NCBI GenBank assembly: GCA_017656335.1 | Contig: JACDOA010000001.1 | Span: 1 to 64,000 of the forward strand | From: Thermosipho sp. (in: thermotogales) | GTDB lineage: Bacteria; Thermotogota; Thermotogae; Thermotogales; Fervidobacteriaceae | Direction: 5' to 3' | DNA length: 64,000 nt | Shown here: piece after piece, positions 1 through 10,372 of the stretch | How the letters are laid out: every line of letters starts with the position of its first letter | Position numbering within the stretch: position 1 is the stretch's first letter | Position numbers and translations under genes: made by a program | The notes under the pieces: model-generated | What the model saw: only the letters and a program-made list of their open reading frames with translations | Told to the model about the DNA's origin: nothing | Databases searched by the model: none

Positions 1-790
1 ACCCCAAAAAATTTTTACTATATGTTAAAAAATTGGTAAAATATCAAAAATTTTTTATTGGAATAATAATTGGTGTTTTTGAATTTAGAATTAAAAAAAC
101 TTTTTTAAGTTGTTTAACAAAAATATCTTCCAAAAATAAAAAAGTTTTTGCAAAAGCAAAGCACAAAATTTGATATCTTGGAGCAGCTGAAAATGTCTAC
201 TTAATTGGTAAGGCATTAAAGGTGGAAAATAAACTTACAAAGAAAAGATTAACACTCTAAATTAGTAATAAAATTTGGTATACTTAAAACAAACTTATTC
301 ATTTAAATTCTATTTATTGAAAAATTTATTCTAGAAAAGATAACGAATGATAGAGTATAAACATGCAATAGAAACTAATATACTTTCAAACAAAAGTTGT
401 ACCAAAATAGTATTCATGCTGTAGTTGTTGTAACTAGCCTAACAATGGTTTTACTTCCTCTAGCCGCGCTGTATTTATTTCAATAATAGAAGTTGATAAA
501 AGAGAAGAATTTGCAAATGAAGGTTTACAAGTGCTAGATAATCAATTAATTGAACAATGAGTAGATTATTAGTAAGTTTATTAATTGTGGGAAGGAAGGA
601 CTTTTTAAAATCACTGACAATCAAAATGTTGAATTTGCGTACAAAAGTTCTACAAATCATATAAAAGCTTTTATAAGCCAACTATCTAGATATAACAAGA
701 TGTGAACCAAAATATACTTTATTGAAGAATTCAATAAAATTACTTCAAATTAGTCCAAATGAAAGAATAGCCGTCGACACAAAAAACAGG

Positions 791-965
791 TAGTTCGTAT
801 AACGAAACACCTTTTATTTTCGAAAATAAGGCCCATAATTCTACCTTTTCTGATAAATTATATATCAAAGAAAAACAACGAGGAAAAAAATTGAAAATAC
901 AGGGCTAATTTCTAAAAGCTGCATAAATAAAGGATTTCCGGCATCGGATTTTTGCATTATAACTT
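791..965. repeat. Degenerate repeat copy A, imperfect direct match to about 3858-4025
   Basis: Shared blocks by eye: agttcgt..aac / ccttttat.ttc.aaaataag / atatatca / gcat.aataaa.gatt in the same order as copy B. Confidence 0.35.
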
Positions 966-1113
966 ATATTATGTTGCGTTAAGCTTAGGAGAGGTTTTTG
1001 AAAAAGTAAAAAAGGAGAAATTTTAAAAATTTATAAGAAAATTTTTGATTTTTTGCAATAACAAAAATAGAAACTCTAAAATGTCTATATTATTTAGTAA
1101 ATCAATGTTTTAA

Positions 1114-1273
1114 CCTTATGGATCACTAAAATGGGAATTTCATACTAATGAAGATACTGACTTTTCACCATCAATTGGTTCAAATGGCACCATTTACGTA
1201 ATAATACGTAATAAGTTGAGATAACTATTTATATGCAATAGATCTTGATGGATTACTAAAATAGAATGCAGAT
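1114..1273 (+). pseudogene. Relic of a PQQ-like beta-propeller repeat protein
   Basis: Translation PYGSLKWEFHTNEDTDFSPSIGSNGTIYV (1114-1200), then after a frameshift DNYLYAIDLDGLLK*NAD (from 1220, TAG where TGG is expected); typical PQQ repeat pattern DGTLKW..SPAIGSDGTIYV..YLYAIDPDG. Confidence 0.7.
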
Positions 1274-1395
1274 TAACCTAGAATAGTTGAAAAAATTTTA
1301 TCGATCAGACTAATAGAGGCATGCCCTTTTTCTAGTTAAATTAGAGATTTGTTAGTGTATTACAAAGAAATAATTGAGAATCTCAAGGAATTGAA

Positions 1396-1924
1396 TCAAG
1401 AAACAGAAGACTTAGAAGAAATTATATTATACATTTTGCAAGAACTTTCTGTAAAAAGGAAGAAATAATTGAAATTAGGAAAGAAATAGGAATATAATCC
1501 ATAACATTTATATGACCAAATATATGCCGCTGTGTTGAGCAGATTTTGCCAAATCTCGGAATGCGGAGTTATTTCTTTTGTTTGCACACCAGACAAATAT
1601 TTTCTAGTTTTTGGTAAGATGCATTGTCGAAAGATAACGGTTTTCTGGTTAGCAATAATTTACCATAAGTGAACAGATAGTAATTAAGTCGCAATTCTGC
1701 TTCAACTTTCCATATTTAATTGTGCAAATTCGTTCGAAGTTATCTGAATTGAAAGTGTAAATCTCGTCAGTTGGATGTTTTGAGGGTAAAAATATGCTAT
1801 AGTTACTGTTTAAGTGGAATTCTATTAAAGTTCCTTCTTTACTTGTCATTCGAATTGTTTTTGAATGTTCTGAAAAAAGGAAGGTTATTGCTAAAAGATA
1901 TACAAATAAGAGAGAAGCCTCCAA
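1396..1924 (-). pseudogene. Possible decayed primase/polymerase-like (prim-pol) fragment split over two frames
   Basis: Two minus ORF fragments; GTLIEFHLNSNYSIFLPSKHPTDEIYTF resembles the VAPPSxHPxGxxYEW motif of bifunctional primase/polymerase domains; weak, from memory only. Confidence 0.2.
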
Positions 1925-1994
1925 ATCAACATCAATGTCAACTAACCAGTGATTTTTTCATCAAGCAATATTCAATATTACCATTTCTGATTTA

Positions 1995-2003
1995 TGTTAT
2001 AAT
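1995..2003 (+). promoter_or_regulatory. Extended -10 promoter element (TGTTATAAT) for the radical SAM gene
   Basis: tgttataat about 40 nt upstream of the 2041 ATG, with agggggt RBS. Confidence 0.5.
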
Positions 2004-2040
2004 AATTAATGATGTTAAATATCAAAAAGGGGGTTAGATC

Positions 2041-3408
2041 ATGAAAGTTCTTCTGTTGAATCCACCAAATACTGGGTACTATTATAGACTTGGTGCTTTT
2101 TATCCGCCTTTGGGAGTTGCTTATCTGAGTTCGATGTTAAAAAGAGCCGGGCATCAAACAAGAATAGTTGATATGAATGCTGAAAAATTTGATCTTAGGA
2201 AAGAGAACTATGAGGATTATGATTTAGTTGGAATATCTGTGGATACAGTTAGATCAAATATAGCATACAAAATTGCAAATTGTATAAAAAAAAGAAGTAA
2301 AAACACCATTGTAGTTTTTGGAGGTCCACATGCAAGTGCTGAAGTCAAAGAAATACTTAGAAACAAAATAGCTGACTATGTTGTAATTGGTGAAGGAGAA
2401 GAAAGTTTCTTGAACTTGGTTGAAAATATAAATAATAAAGAAATGTATCCAGAAATTCCAGGAGTTGCTTATCTGAAAGACGATGAATTGAAAGTATTCC
2501 CAGGAAAATTTATAAACGATCTCGATACGATCCCCTTCCCGGATAGAGAAGGTCTTCCATTGAAAAATTATAAAACAAAGTTTGATGGTAAACCCGCTAC
2601 AAGTCTCATAACATCGAGAGGATGTCCGTTCAACTGCGAGTTTTGCTCTGCTTCTCAATTTATGGGAATTAAATGGAGGAAAAGGAGTGTTGAAAATGTT
2701 ATCGAAGAAATAAAACTGTTGGTAAAAAAATTCAATTATAAATCATTGATATTCTTCGATGACAACTTTACAATGGATCCAAATAGAGTAATAAAAATAT
2801 CAGAAGAAATATTGAGGAATGATTTGAAGATAAGTTGGTGGGCTTTCTCAAGAGCGGATGAAATAATTGGTCATGAAGATATGATAGATGTAATGGCAAA
2901 ATCTGGTTGCAAGATGCTCTTTGTGGGTTTTGAAAGTGCTGACGATGCTATCTTAAAAGAATACAACAAAAAGCTGACAAGTTCTATCGCAATGAGTGTT
3001 TCCAAAATCCTCAAAAAGTACAAGATAGATCTATTCGCTAGTTTTATATTCGGTGCGCTTGGAGAAACCGTTGAGAGTATAAATAAAACCTTAAAGCTTG
3101 CTAAGAAGCTCGGGGCAAGCATTGTACAATTTTCAATATTAACGCCTTATCCCGGTACAAGGCTTTTTGAAAAATTGAAAGACAAACTACTGACAAAAAA
3201 TTATGAACTTTACGATGCAACGAATTTGGTTTTCAAACATCCAAAGTTTTCTCAAGACGAATTGAAAAAAATATTCACAAAAGCATATTTTAAGGTTTAT
3301 TTAAATCCACGACTTTTATTTAAACGTGGTTTGCCATTTTTCTGGAGGCTTATGACTACCAGACATGTCAATGAAGAACTGTTCAACGAAGCTGAGTGTA
3401 GGATATAA
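2041..3408 (+). CDS. B12-binding domain/radical SAM protein
   Basis: N-terminal MKVLLLNPP..PPLGVAYLSSMLKRAGH cobalamin-binding-type domain; GPHAS, VIGEGEESF; radical SAM cluster motif CPFNCEFC. Confidence 0.9.
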   Translation: MKVLLLNPPNTGYYYRLGAFYPPLGVAYLSSMLKRAGHQTRIVDMNAEKFDLRKENYEDYDLVGISVDTVRSNIAYKIANCIKKRSKNTIVVFGGPHASAEVKEILRNKIADYVVIGEGEESFLNLVENINNKEMYPEIPGVAYLKDDELKVFPGKFINDLDTIPFPDREGLPLKNYKTKFDGKPATSLITSRGCPFNCEFCSASQFMGIKWRKRSVENVIEEIKLLVKKFNYKSLIFFDDNFTMDPNRVIKISEEILRNDLKISWWAFSRADEIIGHEDMIDVMAKSGCKMLFVGFESADDAILKEYNKKLTSSIAMSVSKILKKYKIDLFASFIFGALGETVESINKTLKLAKKLGASIVQFSILTPYPGTRLFEKLKDKLLTKNYELYDATNLVFKHPKFSQDELKKIFTKAYFKVYLNPRLLFKRGLPFFWRLMTTRHVNEELFNEAECRI

Positions 3409-3857
3409 AATTCCATTTGTAATACTAACTTTATTGGCTGCTGAAAATTATCTTAGCCGATTCGATAGTATGATGTTTTGTGTTTCCTTGTCATATTCTT
3501 AAATTATATTTATAACATGGCAAAATTTGATAAAACACGCCCTTATTCTCCTTTAAATGCTTTTGTTTGCTATTAAAATGCTTTTCCTATGTTTATTGAA
3601 GATTAATTCTTATTTGCTCTTACTGAAATTCCCTGTCGTATACAATCACTAGATAAGTAGAATATTTAAGAAAATAAATTAACAACTCCGCTTGATTGTA
3701 ATTATAATAACAGGCGGGGCTTTGTATTCATATGTGAATAAGTATTCTATATATTTTTGCTGTTTCTTTAAAAGTTCAAAATTTTTCCAGATTCTTTTTT
3801 TAAGAAAAGTTAATTTAAAAATGATCGAGCACTTATAAAGAAATTTGTAGATAAGAA

Positions 3858-4025
3858 AGTTCGTGAAACAAATTACCTTTTATATTCAAAAATAAGCCTC
3901 ATTAAAGTTAATCAGATGTACAAAAATATATCATATACGAAGAAATGGCCTTAAAAACGAAAATAAAAAGAGCATCCCTAAACCCGCATCAATAAACGAT
4001 TAAATAGGATAGTTTTTATTATAAG
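3858..4025. repeat. Degenerate repeat copy B, direct match to 791-965
   Basis: See copy A. Confidence 0.35.
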
Positions 4026-4132
4026 AAAAATTTTTAAATATTTTTGATAAAAAATGTGAGATTTATAAAAAATTTATTTCTGGAATTTCAATTTTCGTTT
4101 TCGCCAAAATTTAAAAATTTTCTTGGATAAAT
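4021..4132. repeat. Imperfect inverted repeat within the degenerate region
   Basis: ttataagaaaaatttttaaatatttt (4020s) versus reverse complement of aaaatttaaaaattttcttggataa (4105-4130); the downstream half also resembles 960-1070 in inverted orientation. Confidence 0.35.
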
Positions 4133-4249
4133 TTTTGAAATTTCATCCTTTTTCTTCTAAAAAATTCCTTCTAAGCATAATGCAATATAAGAATGATTAT
4201 ATTGCACAGGGAAAATTAGAAAATTTTCTGTTATTTTTCCTTTTAAAAT

Positions 4250-4281
4250 AAAAATCCCAGGATTGACCCTGGGATTTTTTC
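4250..4281. terminator. Rho-independent terminator
   Basis: aaaatcccagg-gattga-ccctgggatttttt stem-loop with T tract, just beyond the minus-strand GT gene. Confidence 0.8.
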
Positions 4282-4293
4282 TATAATTGAGTT

Positions 4294-5595
4294 TTATGCA
4301 TTTAAAATGTTTTCAATGATTTTTTGTAAACTTTCTAGACTATAAAATTTCTTTCCAATCTCAAAATTTTCGTTAACTGTTTTTTTATATAATTCCTTGT
4401 TGAAAAGGATATTAAATAATTCTTCTGCTGCTTTCATTTCTACATCTTCTTTTACTCTTACTAAAGAATTTTTTATTTCATAACTATTTCCAAGGCTAAT
4501 AAATTTTAAGCCAGATTTTTTGATATCTTTTTCAAATACTTTATATTCGAATAATACAATTGGTTTTTTAACAATAACTGCTTCTAAAAGCTGATTTCCC
4601 CATCCTTCAAGGATCGATGGGTACGTAATTGCATCTGCTACACTGTACAAATTCCAGAAACTCCATACATTCTTTTCAACATTTGGATAAAGATTTACCG
4701 TATGAATCCCATATTGAAATGCCAAATCTAGTAATTTGTATTTATAGTTTTTGCTTTCACACATTCCAGAAAAGGCAAGTACGATATCTCCATTAAATGT
4801 TTTTCCATTATATAACTCTTTTCCGATATATTTTTTTGATAATTTTGACATTTGGTGAACTAATTCGATAGCAAGTTCAATGGCTTTTCTTTCTGTTATT
4901 CTTGTTGCTTGAAGTAAAACTATAGCATTTTCTGAAATGTTATAAGCACTCCTAATTTGCAAGTTTAATTCTTCACTTATAAAAGGTGGTTCATTGAAGT
5001 CCATTACATTTGGTACAATTGTAGAATCTACACCTTTTTTTGAAAAAAGCGCTTCTTTGGCAAGCGAATTTATCACAACATGCTTTATGTTTTCTCCGAT
5101 TGGTGGGCAATATTGATCTAAAAGATTTTTAATTTTTTCATTTGTATAATTCAAAAAATACTCTCTTTCCCACCAAAAATCATGATGATGTCCAATAAAT
5201 AATTTTTCTGGATGAGATTTGGCGAATTTATAAAGTGCTATTGCTGATGGTAAAAATGCTCCTAAAGACCATATGTTGTTTGGAATAATAATATCATATT
5301 TTTTTAATTGTTTTTTGATATCGTTGTAGATTTTTCCAGATTCATCAATAATTATTTTTAATAATTCATCGATAGTATAGTCTTCCAATTTTTCAAAAGC
5401 ATTTTTATTTATCAATTTATATTTTGAATTTTCAAAACCAATTGAAGGGATTACAACATCAACACCTTCTTTGTTATTTCCTGCTACAATGTCTACAGAA
5501 TGTCCCATTTTTGTTAAGACTTTTTTCCATTTCTCCATTTCAAGAGAAACACCATCCATTAATCCAGCTCGATAATGGACTAAAGCAACTTTCAT
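4294..5595 (-). CDS. Glycosyltransferase family 4-type protein
   Basis: Starts MKVALVHYRAGLMDGVSLEMEKWKKVLTKMGH; C-terminal DAITYPSILEGWGNQLLEAVIVKKPIVLFEYKVFEKDI donor site; internal ATG preferred because of ggaggga RBS. Confidence 0.85.
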   Translation of the reverse strand: MKVALVHYRAGLMDGVSLEMEKWKKVLTKMGHSVDIVAGNNKEGVDVVIPSIGFENSKYKLINKNAFEKLEDYTIDELLKIIIDESGKIYNDIKKQLKKYDIIIPNNIWSLGAFLPSAIALYKFAKSHPEKLFIGHHHDFWWEREYFLNYTNEKIKNLLDQYCPPIGENIKHVVINSLAKEALFSKKGVDSTIVPNVMDFNEPPFISEELNLQIRSAYNISENAIVLLQATRITERKAIELAIELVHQMSKLSKKYIGKELYNGKTFNGDIVLAFSGMCESKNYKYKLLDLAFQYGIHTVNLYPNVEKNVWSFWNLYSVADAITYPSILEGWGNQLLEAVIVKKPIVLFEYKVFEKDIKKSGLKFISLGNSYEIKNSLVRVKEDVEMKAAEELFNILFNKELYKKTVNENFEIGKKFYSLESLQKIIENILNA

Positions 5596-5854
5596 TAAAT
5601 TCCCTCCAATCATTTTTCTGAGTAAAGGTAAAAAAGAATTATTTTTTTACTACTGGCACTTCATTATAATTTAATCTTTTAAAGTACAAGAATTTACTGA
5701 TCATTTGAGTTTGAATATATTAATACATTACATTTGTTAAATATATTTTTTCTGCATTAAAGCAAATAAAACCAAAAATCACTTTTCGCTAAAAATGTTT
5801 AAACTTACAGAGCATACAATAAAATTACAAACCAAGTATATAAACATTGGATTT

Positions 5855-8488
5855 TTAAATACTTTCATTTTCTGCATTACACATTTGAACTAAATAATCA
5901 TATGTTCTTCGTTTCGCTCTAATTTGGTTGTATTTCCAGAATATATTTTTTATTTCATATGGTTTTTTCTTTAGTAATAACAATGATATTTTTAATTCCA
6001 TATATTTTCTTTCTAGTGAATATAAATTATGTTTAAGTTTTATTTCTTCGCATTTTGTCTTGCTTTCTCTTATTTTAAGTTTTATATTATCGATTTGTGT
6101 CTTTATGATTTTCATTGCATCTTTAATTTCTTTTAATTTGTTTCTATCAATATTATTATTATTTTTCTTTTTCGAAAATGGAAATGAAGGAAAATCAAAA
6201 ATTTCAACTTTAATGTTATTGGAATTGCTATTATTTTCAACACTTGGGAACTTAAATGCGATATCTTTAGGAGGAACAATCTTTATCTTCAGAGGTTTTA
6301 GGCCATTATATGAAAAATTGAATGGATTGTAAATTGCAATTTTTTGGTTTGAGAGAATAACCCAGGGGTATTTTATTTCCGCTAATTGAATTTGGTTTAA
6401 GTCAGAAGAACTATTTGATTTAACATTAAATAAAATAGGTGGATTGTCAAATAACATAAACCATTTATACAATTCTTCTAAAGAATTGTTAGAGTTAAAA
6501 TAAAAGCCTAGTTCAAATTCAAAACTTTTATTTTCTAAAGAAGCTTTTGGAGTATATATTAAAGGCCCTGCATCGCCAGAACGTCCAGGGACATTTTCTT
6601 TAGCAATCCACTCAATAGATCTTAACAAAGTAATTTCAATTCCCTGATTTTTAAATATTCTATACTCTCTTAATCCCTTTGTAAAAGTGGAAAAAATGTG
6701 AGTAGTATCTTTGTATCCTACAAATCCTTGGAAAGGAAAAATGGAGTTTTGATTTGTTTCTCTAGCTGCAAGTAATATTTCAGATAGTTCTTTTGGAACT
6801 TTATCAGAAAAGTAATCATTATCGATATTCTTTCTTTCAACAATTTCAAAGGGCATTCGTGCAAAATGATTATTAAACTTGTCTCCAAACGATAAAAATG
6901 TTAATACGTAATTTTTCCCTTTTTGAATTGTTTTAATCTTCCATTTAATTATTGGTGTTTGATCAAAAATAATAGTTTCCTTTGTTTCAATAGAAACCTG
7001 ATCATTATAAATCTTTCTCTTAAAACTAATTACCAAATTATGTTCATTTTTATATTTAATTTTAATATTTCTAATATTAATTGAATAATTTGAATTTTTC
7101 CTAAAAGTTGAATAAGTATCACCAAGTTCATCGTATAAGAAATATTTTCCAATAGTAACTTCTTTCTTCGAATTAATATCTTTATAACGAATTCGAAAGG
7201 TTCCATTTTTTTGATCCATTTTTGCTTTATAATAATTATTTTCCCAATAGATGTTTTCATCTTTTATTTTTTCAGTTTTCGTAATTTTGTATGCTTTAAC
7301 TTTATTAATTGAAATTCCATCGGAATTTAATAAATAACAATACTTGTCATTACTATACCAAACATCATATTTGTAATTTGATAAATTCAGAGCATAATCA
7401 CCACTTGGAAGGGCTAATCTTTTTGCTAAATTATTTAAAGAATTTATGATTAATGATTTGGATTTTCTAGAAATATTATAGAATTGCTTTTCCATGCTTT
7501 CATGAATATAGTCTATACCTACTCCACAAATGTTATCATGTATTAAATTTTTTATGTATTTTTTCCATAAGTTTTTTGTTTTAACATTACTTTCGGAAAT
7601 AATGTTTAAAAATTCTAAAAGATTTAAGAATTTTTCAGTGAAATAAGCTTGTAACTTAAGCTGTACTCTGGTTGATAAAGTACCTGGAAATGTACAAGCA
7701 TATTTTCCACTAATTTGTTCCCCGTAAATATTTTGGTTTTTGAAAAAGAAGTTATCATTGAATAATTTTTTTGGTTCACTCAAAAAAGCATTACAAGATT
7801 TGATAAATCTTTTGGGATTTTCTGGCTTAATATCGAGATCATAACCATCTAAAAGAGGAATATTTTTTGAATATGAAAAGCTTTTTAATTTTTTTATTTC
7901 ATTCATACATCTTTTATCAGCTATATCTCTGGTTGAGAAAATGTTATAAAAGTTTCTGTAACCACTAATAAGCCATATTGTTTTTAATGTTGTACCATCG
8001 CTTCCTACCCAAGTTTTTTCTAAATTTGTTTCTGAATTTACTCCACGCCAAATCACTGATTTATTAATTCCGAATATTTTTAAAATTTGAGGAATTTGCC
8101 CAATGAACCCAAAGTTATCAACCATCCAAGCAACAGCATCCTGAGTAGAAACATTCAAGTTTTCTAAACCAAGTAATATATTATTTAATATAGAAGATTC
8201 TCCAGAGATTCTAAAATCGATTTGAGCATAAAGAGGACCTACAAGAATTTTTTTGGAATCAATTAGATTAGTAATTTTGTTTTTTAATTTTTTGTTTTTG
8301 CATGTTTTTAAAAAATCTTCTAAAATTAGTGTTTGACCATCCAAAACGAATTTAAAATTAGGTTCATTTTCTTTTTCAAACAAATCTAAGAGATTTTCAA
8401 AAAATTTGCACAGCCAATCATTAGTAACATCATATGAAGCAAACCATTCTCTATCCCAATGTGTATGACAAATTATATGACCTTTCAA
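5855..8488 (-). CDS. Alpha-mannosidase, glycoside hydrolase family 38-like
   Basis: N-terminal HTHWDREW motif, AWMVDNFGFIGQIPQIL, no signal peptide; lysine-rich coiled-coil-like C-terminus. Confidence 0.85.
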   Translation of the reverse strand: MKGHIICHTHWDREWFASYDVTNDWLCKFFENLLDLFEKENEPNFKFVLDGQTLILEDFLKTCKNKKLKNKITNLIDSKKILVGPLYAQIDFRISGESSILNNILLGLENLNVSTQDAVAWMVDNFGFIGQIPQILKIFGINKSVIWRGVNSETNLEKTWVGSDGTTLKTIWLISGYRNFYNIFSTRDIADKRCMNEIKKLKSFSYSKNIPLLDGYDLDIKPENPKRFIKSCNAFLSEPKKLFNDNFFFKNQNIYGEQISGKYACTFPGTLSTRVQLKLQAYFTEKFLNLLEFLNIISESNVKTKNLWKKYIKNLIHDNICGVGIDYIHESMEKQFYNISRKSKSLIINSLNNLAKRLALPSGDYALNLSNYKYDVWYSNDKYCYLLNSDGISINKVKAYKITKTEKIKDENIYWENNYYKAKMDQKNGTFRIRYKDINSKKEVTIGKYFLYDELGDTYSTFRKNSNYSINIRNIKIKYKNEHNLVISFKRKIYNDQVSIETKETIIFDQTPIIKWKIKTIQKGKNYVLTFLSFGDKFNNHFARMPFEIVERKNIDNDYFSDKVPKELSEILLAARETNQNSIFPFQGFVGYKDTTHIFSTFTKGLREYRIFKNQGIEITLLRSIEWIAKENVPGRSGDAGPLIYTPKASLENKSFEFELGFYFNSNNSLEELYKWFMLFDNPPILFNVKSNSSSDLNQIQLAEIKYPWVILSNQKIAIYNPFNFSYNGLKPLKIKIVPPKDIAFKFPSVENNSNSNNIKVEIFDFPSFPFSKKKNNNNIDRNKLKEIKDAMKIIKTQIDNIKLKIRESKTKCEEIKLKHNLYSLERKYMELKISLLLLKKKPYEIKNIFWKYNQIRAKRRTYDYLVQMCNAENESI

Positions 8489-9558
8489 AATAACCTCTCC
8501 TCAGTATCAGGATCAAAGAAATGTAAATTGCTAATGTCAACATATAATTTTAATTCTTGTCCTTCAGTTAAAATAACATCATAGTGAAGCTTTGAAACAA
8601 GCCTTTGCTTACTTTCAGTTTCTACATGCAAAATAGTTTCAGGCATTAATCTTTCCGAAAAATATAATTTACCGTTGATAATAATATGATCTCCTTCTAA
8701 GGGTTCTAAATCTATATTTTCTGGTCTTATTCCTACTATAACTTCTTTTTTATTATATTTAAAAGGCAATTCAAATTTTAGAGATTCAAATTGTGCGAAT
8801 TGCTTATTACCTTCATTTATTACTTTACATTCAATGAAATTCATTTGAGGGGAACCAATGAAACCAGCCACAAATTTTGTGGAAGGTCTTTTGTAAATTT
8901 CCTCAGGGGTTCCATATTGAATAATTTTTCCTTTGTTCATTACTGCTATTTTATCTCCCATTGTCATGGCTTCCACTTGATCGTGAGTCACATATATGGT
9001 AGTTACTTTTAATTGCTCCTGAAGTTTCTTTAATTCACTTCTCATTTTGACTCTCAATAAAGCATCCAAATTGGACAAAGGTTCGTCAAGTAACAAAACT
9101 TTTGGATTGTGTACAATAGCTCTTGCAACAGCAACACGTTGCCTCTGACCTCCCGATAATTGTGATGGATATCTGTTTACTAACTCAGAAATATTTAATA
9201 AATCCACAGCCCATTGAACTTTTTTATGTATTTCTTCTTTTGGAATTTTTTTCAATTTTAATGGATATGCAATGTTGTCATAAACTTTCATATGTGGCCA
9301 TACAGCGTAACTCTGAAAAACCATTGAAACATTTCTATCTCTAGGTTGTAATTTACTGATTTCAACATTATCAAAGTATATTTTTCCATCGGTAAGTTGT
9401 TCTAATCCTGAAATACATCTCATCAAAGTGGTTTTTCCACAGCCAGAAGGACCCAATAATGCAACAAATATTCCATCTTCAATTTCAATATCTATTCCAT
9501 CCAAAGCTTTTACATTTCCAAAATATTTCTTAACTCCCTTAATTGTAATTTTTGCCAA
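8485..9558 (-). CDS. Sugar ABC transporter ATP-binding protein (MsmK/UgpC type)
   Basis: Walker A GPSGCGKTT, LSGGQRQRVAVARA, Walker B LLLDEPLSNLD, C-terminal TOBE region; TTG start at 9558 with gggagg RBS preferred. Confidence 0.9.
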   Translation of the reverse strand: MAKITIKGVKKYFGNVKALDGIDIEIEDGIFVALLGPSGCGKTTLMRCISGLEQLTDGKIYFDNVEISKLQPRDRNVSMVFQSYAVWPHMKVYDNIAYPLKLKKIPKEEIHKKVQWAVDLLNISELVNRYPSQLSGGQRQRVAVARAIVHNPKVLLLDEPLSNLDALLRVKMRSELKKLQEQLKVTTIYVTHDQVEAMTMGDKIAVMNKGKIIQYGTPEEIYKRPSTKFVAGFIGSPQMNFIECKVINEGNKQFAQFESLKFELPFKYNKKEVIVGIRPENIDLEPLEGDHIIINGKLYFSERLMPETILHVETESKQRLVSKLHYDVILTEGQELKLYVDISNLHFFDPDTEERLF

Positions 9559-9578
9559 TTTGATCAGCCTCCCAAAGT

Positions 9579-10370
9579 TTATTTGAGCGAAATACCCCAA
9601 ATTGCAATCAAGTATTTTCTTATAATAAATATAAATATCAAAGCCGGAATAGTCATAATAGTTGCCATTGCATACTTTAAATAATCAGGTGAAGCCATTG
9701 CAGTACTTAGTATATGAGCAGGTAAAGTACGATTTTGTATTGAGAGAATTGATGCTGCAAATACTTCGTTCCAAGACATGATAAAAGCATAAATTGCTGA
9801 TGCAGCTAAACCTGGCAAAGAAAGAGGTAAAGTAATTCTTATAAATGCACCAAATCTTGTCAATCCAAATACCATAGCAGCTTCTTCATATTCTATATAA
9901 ACTGATGAAAAAATGCTTGAAGTAATGATAACCGTAAAAGGTAAAATCATTGCAGCGTGTGCAAGCGCGACTCCTAAAGCAGTATCTACTAGATTTAATC
10001 TAATATAAGTTGTCACAAGAGCAACTGAAATTACTATCAATGGAATTGATCTAGTAAATAACATAATGAGTTTTACTGTATCTTTCCCAGGAAAATAGTA
10101 TCTTGCAAGTGCATAACCTGCAGGTATACCTAATAAGAAAGAAACCGCAATAGCTATTAAAGCTACTTGAATACTAGTGAACAATGCTTTAAGTCCACCT
10201 AAAGTGAAAAGTAATGTTTTGATATGTTCAAAAGTAAAATGAGATGGAAATATTTTAGTAGAATCGTAAAACTCAGAAGCTGGTGTTAAAGATGCAATAA
10301 TTGAAAGAACAATAGGTCCTATAAAGAAAAATAAGATTAAAAGAAATAATAAAATATAGATTGCTTTCAA
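9579..10370 (-). CDS. Sugar ABC transporter permease (MalG type)
   Basis: Multi-TM; EEAAMVFGLTRFGAFIRITLPLSLPGL (EAA motif). Confidence 0.88.
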   Translation of the reverse strand: MKAIYILLFLLILFFFIGPIVLSIIASLTPASEFYDSTKIFPSHFTFEHIKTLLFTLGGLKALFTSIQVALIAIAVSFLLGIPAGYALARYYFPGKDTVKLIMLFTRSIPLIVISVALVTTYIRLNLVDTALGVALAHAAMILPFTVIITSSIFSSVYIEYEEAAMVFGLTRFGAFIRITLPLSLPGLAASAIYAFIMSWNEVFAASILSIQNRTLPAHILSTAMASPDYLKYAMATIMTIPALIFIFIIRKYLIAIWGISLK

Positions 10371-10372
10371 TG

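Noticed and set aside
475-681. 68-aa minus ORF
   Set aside because: AT-rich, no recognisable motif, lies in decayed region; not called as a gene
1771-2037. 88-aa plus ORF just upstream of the radical SAM gene
   Set aside because: Overlaps opposing ORF and the promoter of 2041; low-complexity hydrophobic composition, no RBS of note
2254-2658. 134-aa antisense ORF within the radical SAM gene
   Set aside because: Antisense to a clear conserved gene; no homology signature
3681-3728. aactccgcttg...caggcggggcttt hairpin as a structured RNA
   Set aside because: Short stem with G-U pairs; most likely a weak terminator of the radical SAM transcript, insufficient for an ncRNA call
5928-6332. 134-aa antisense ORF in GH38
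   Set aside because: Shadow ORF of the lysine-rich GH38 C-terminus
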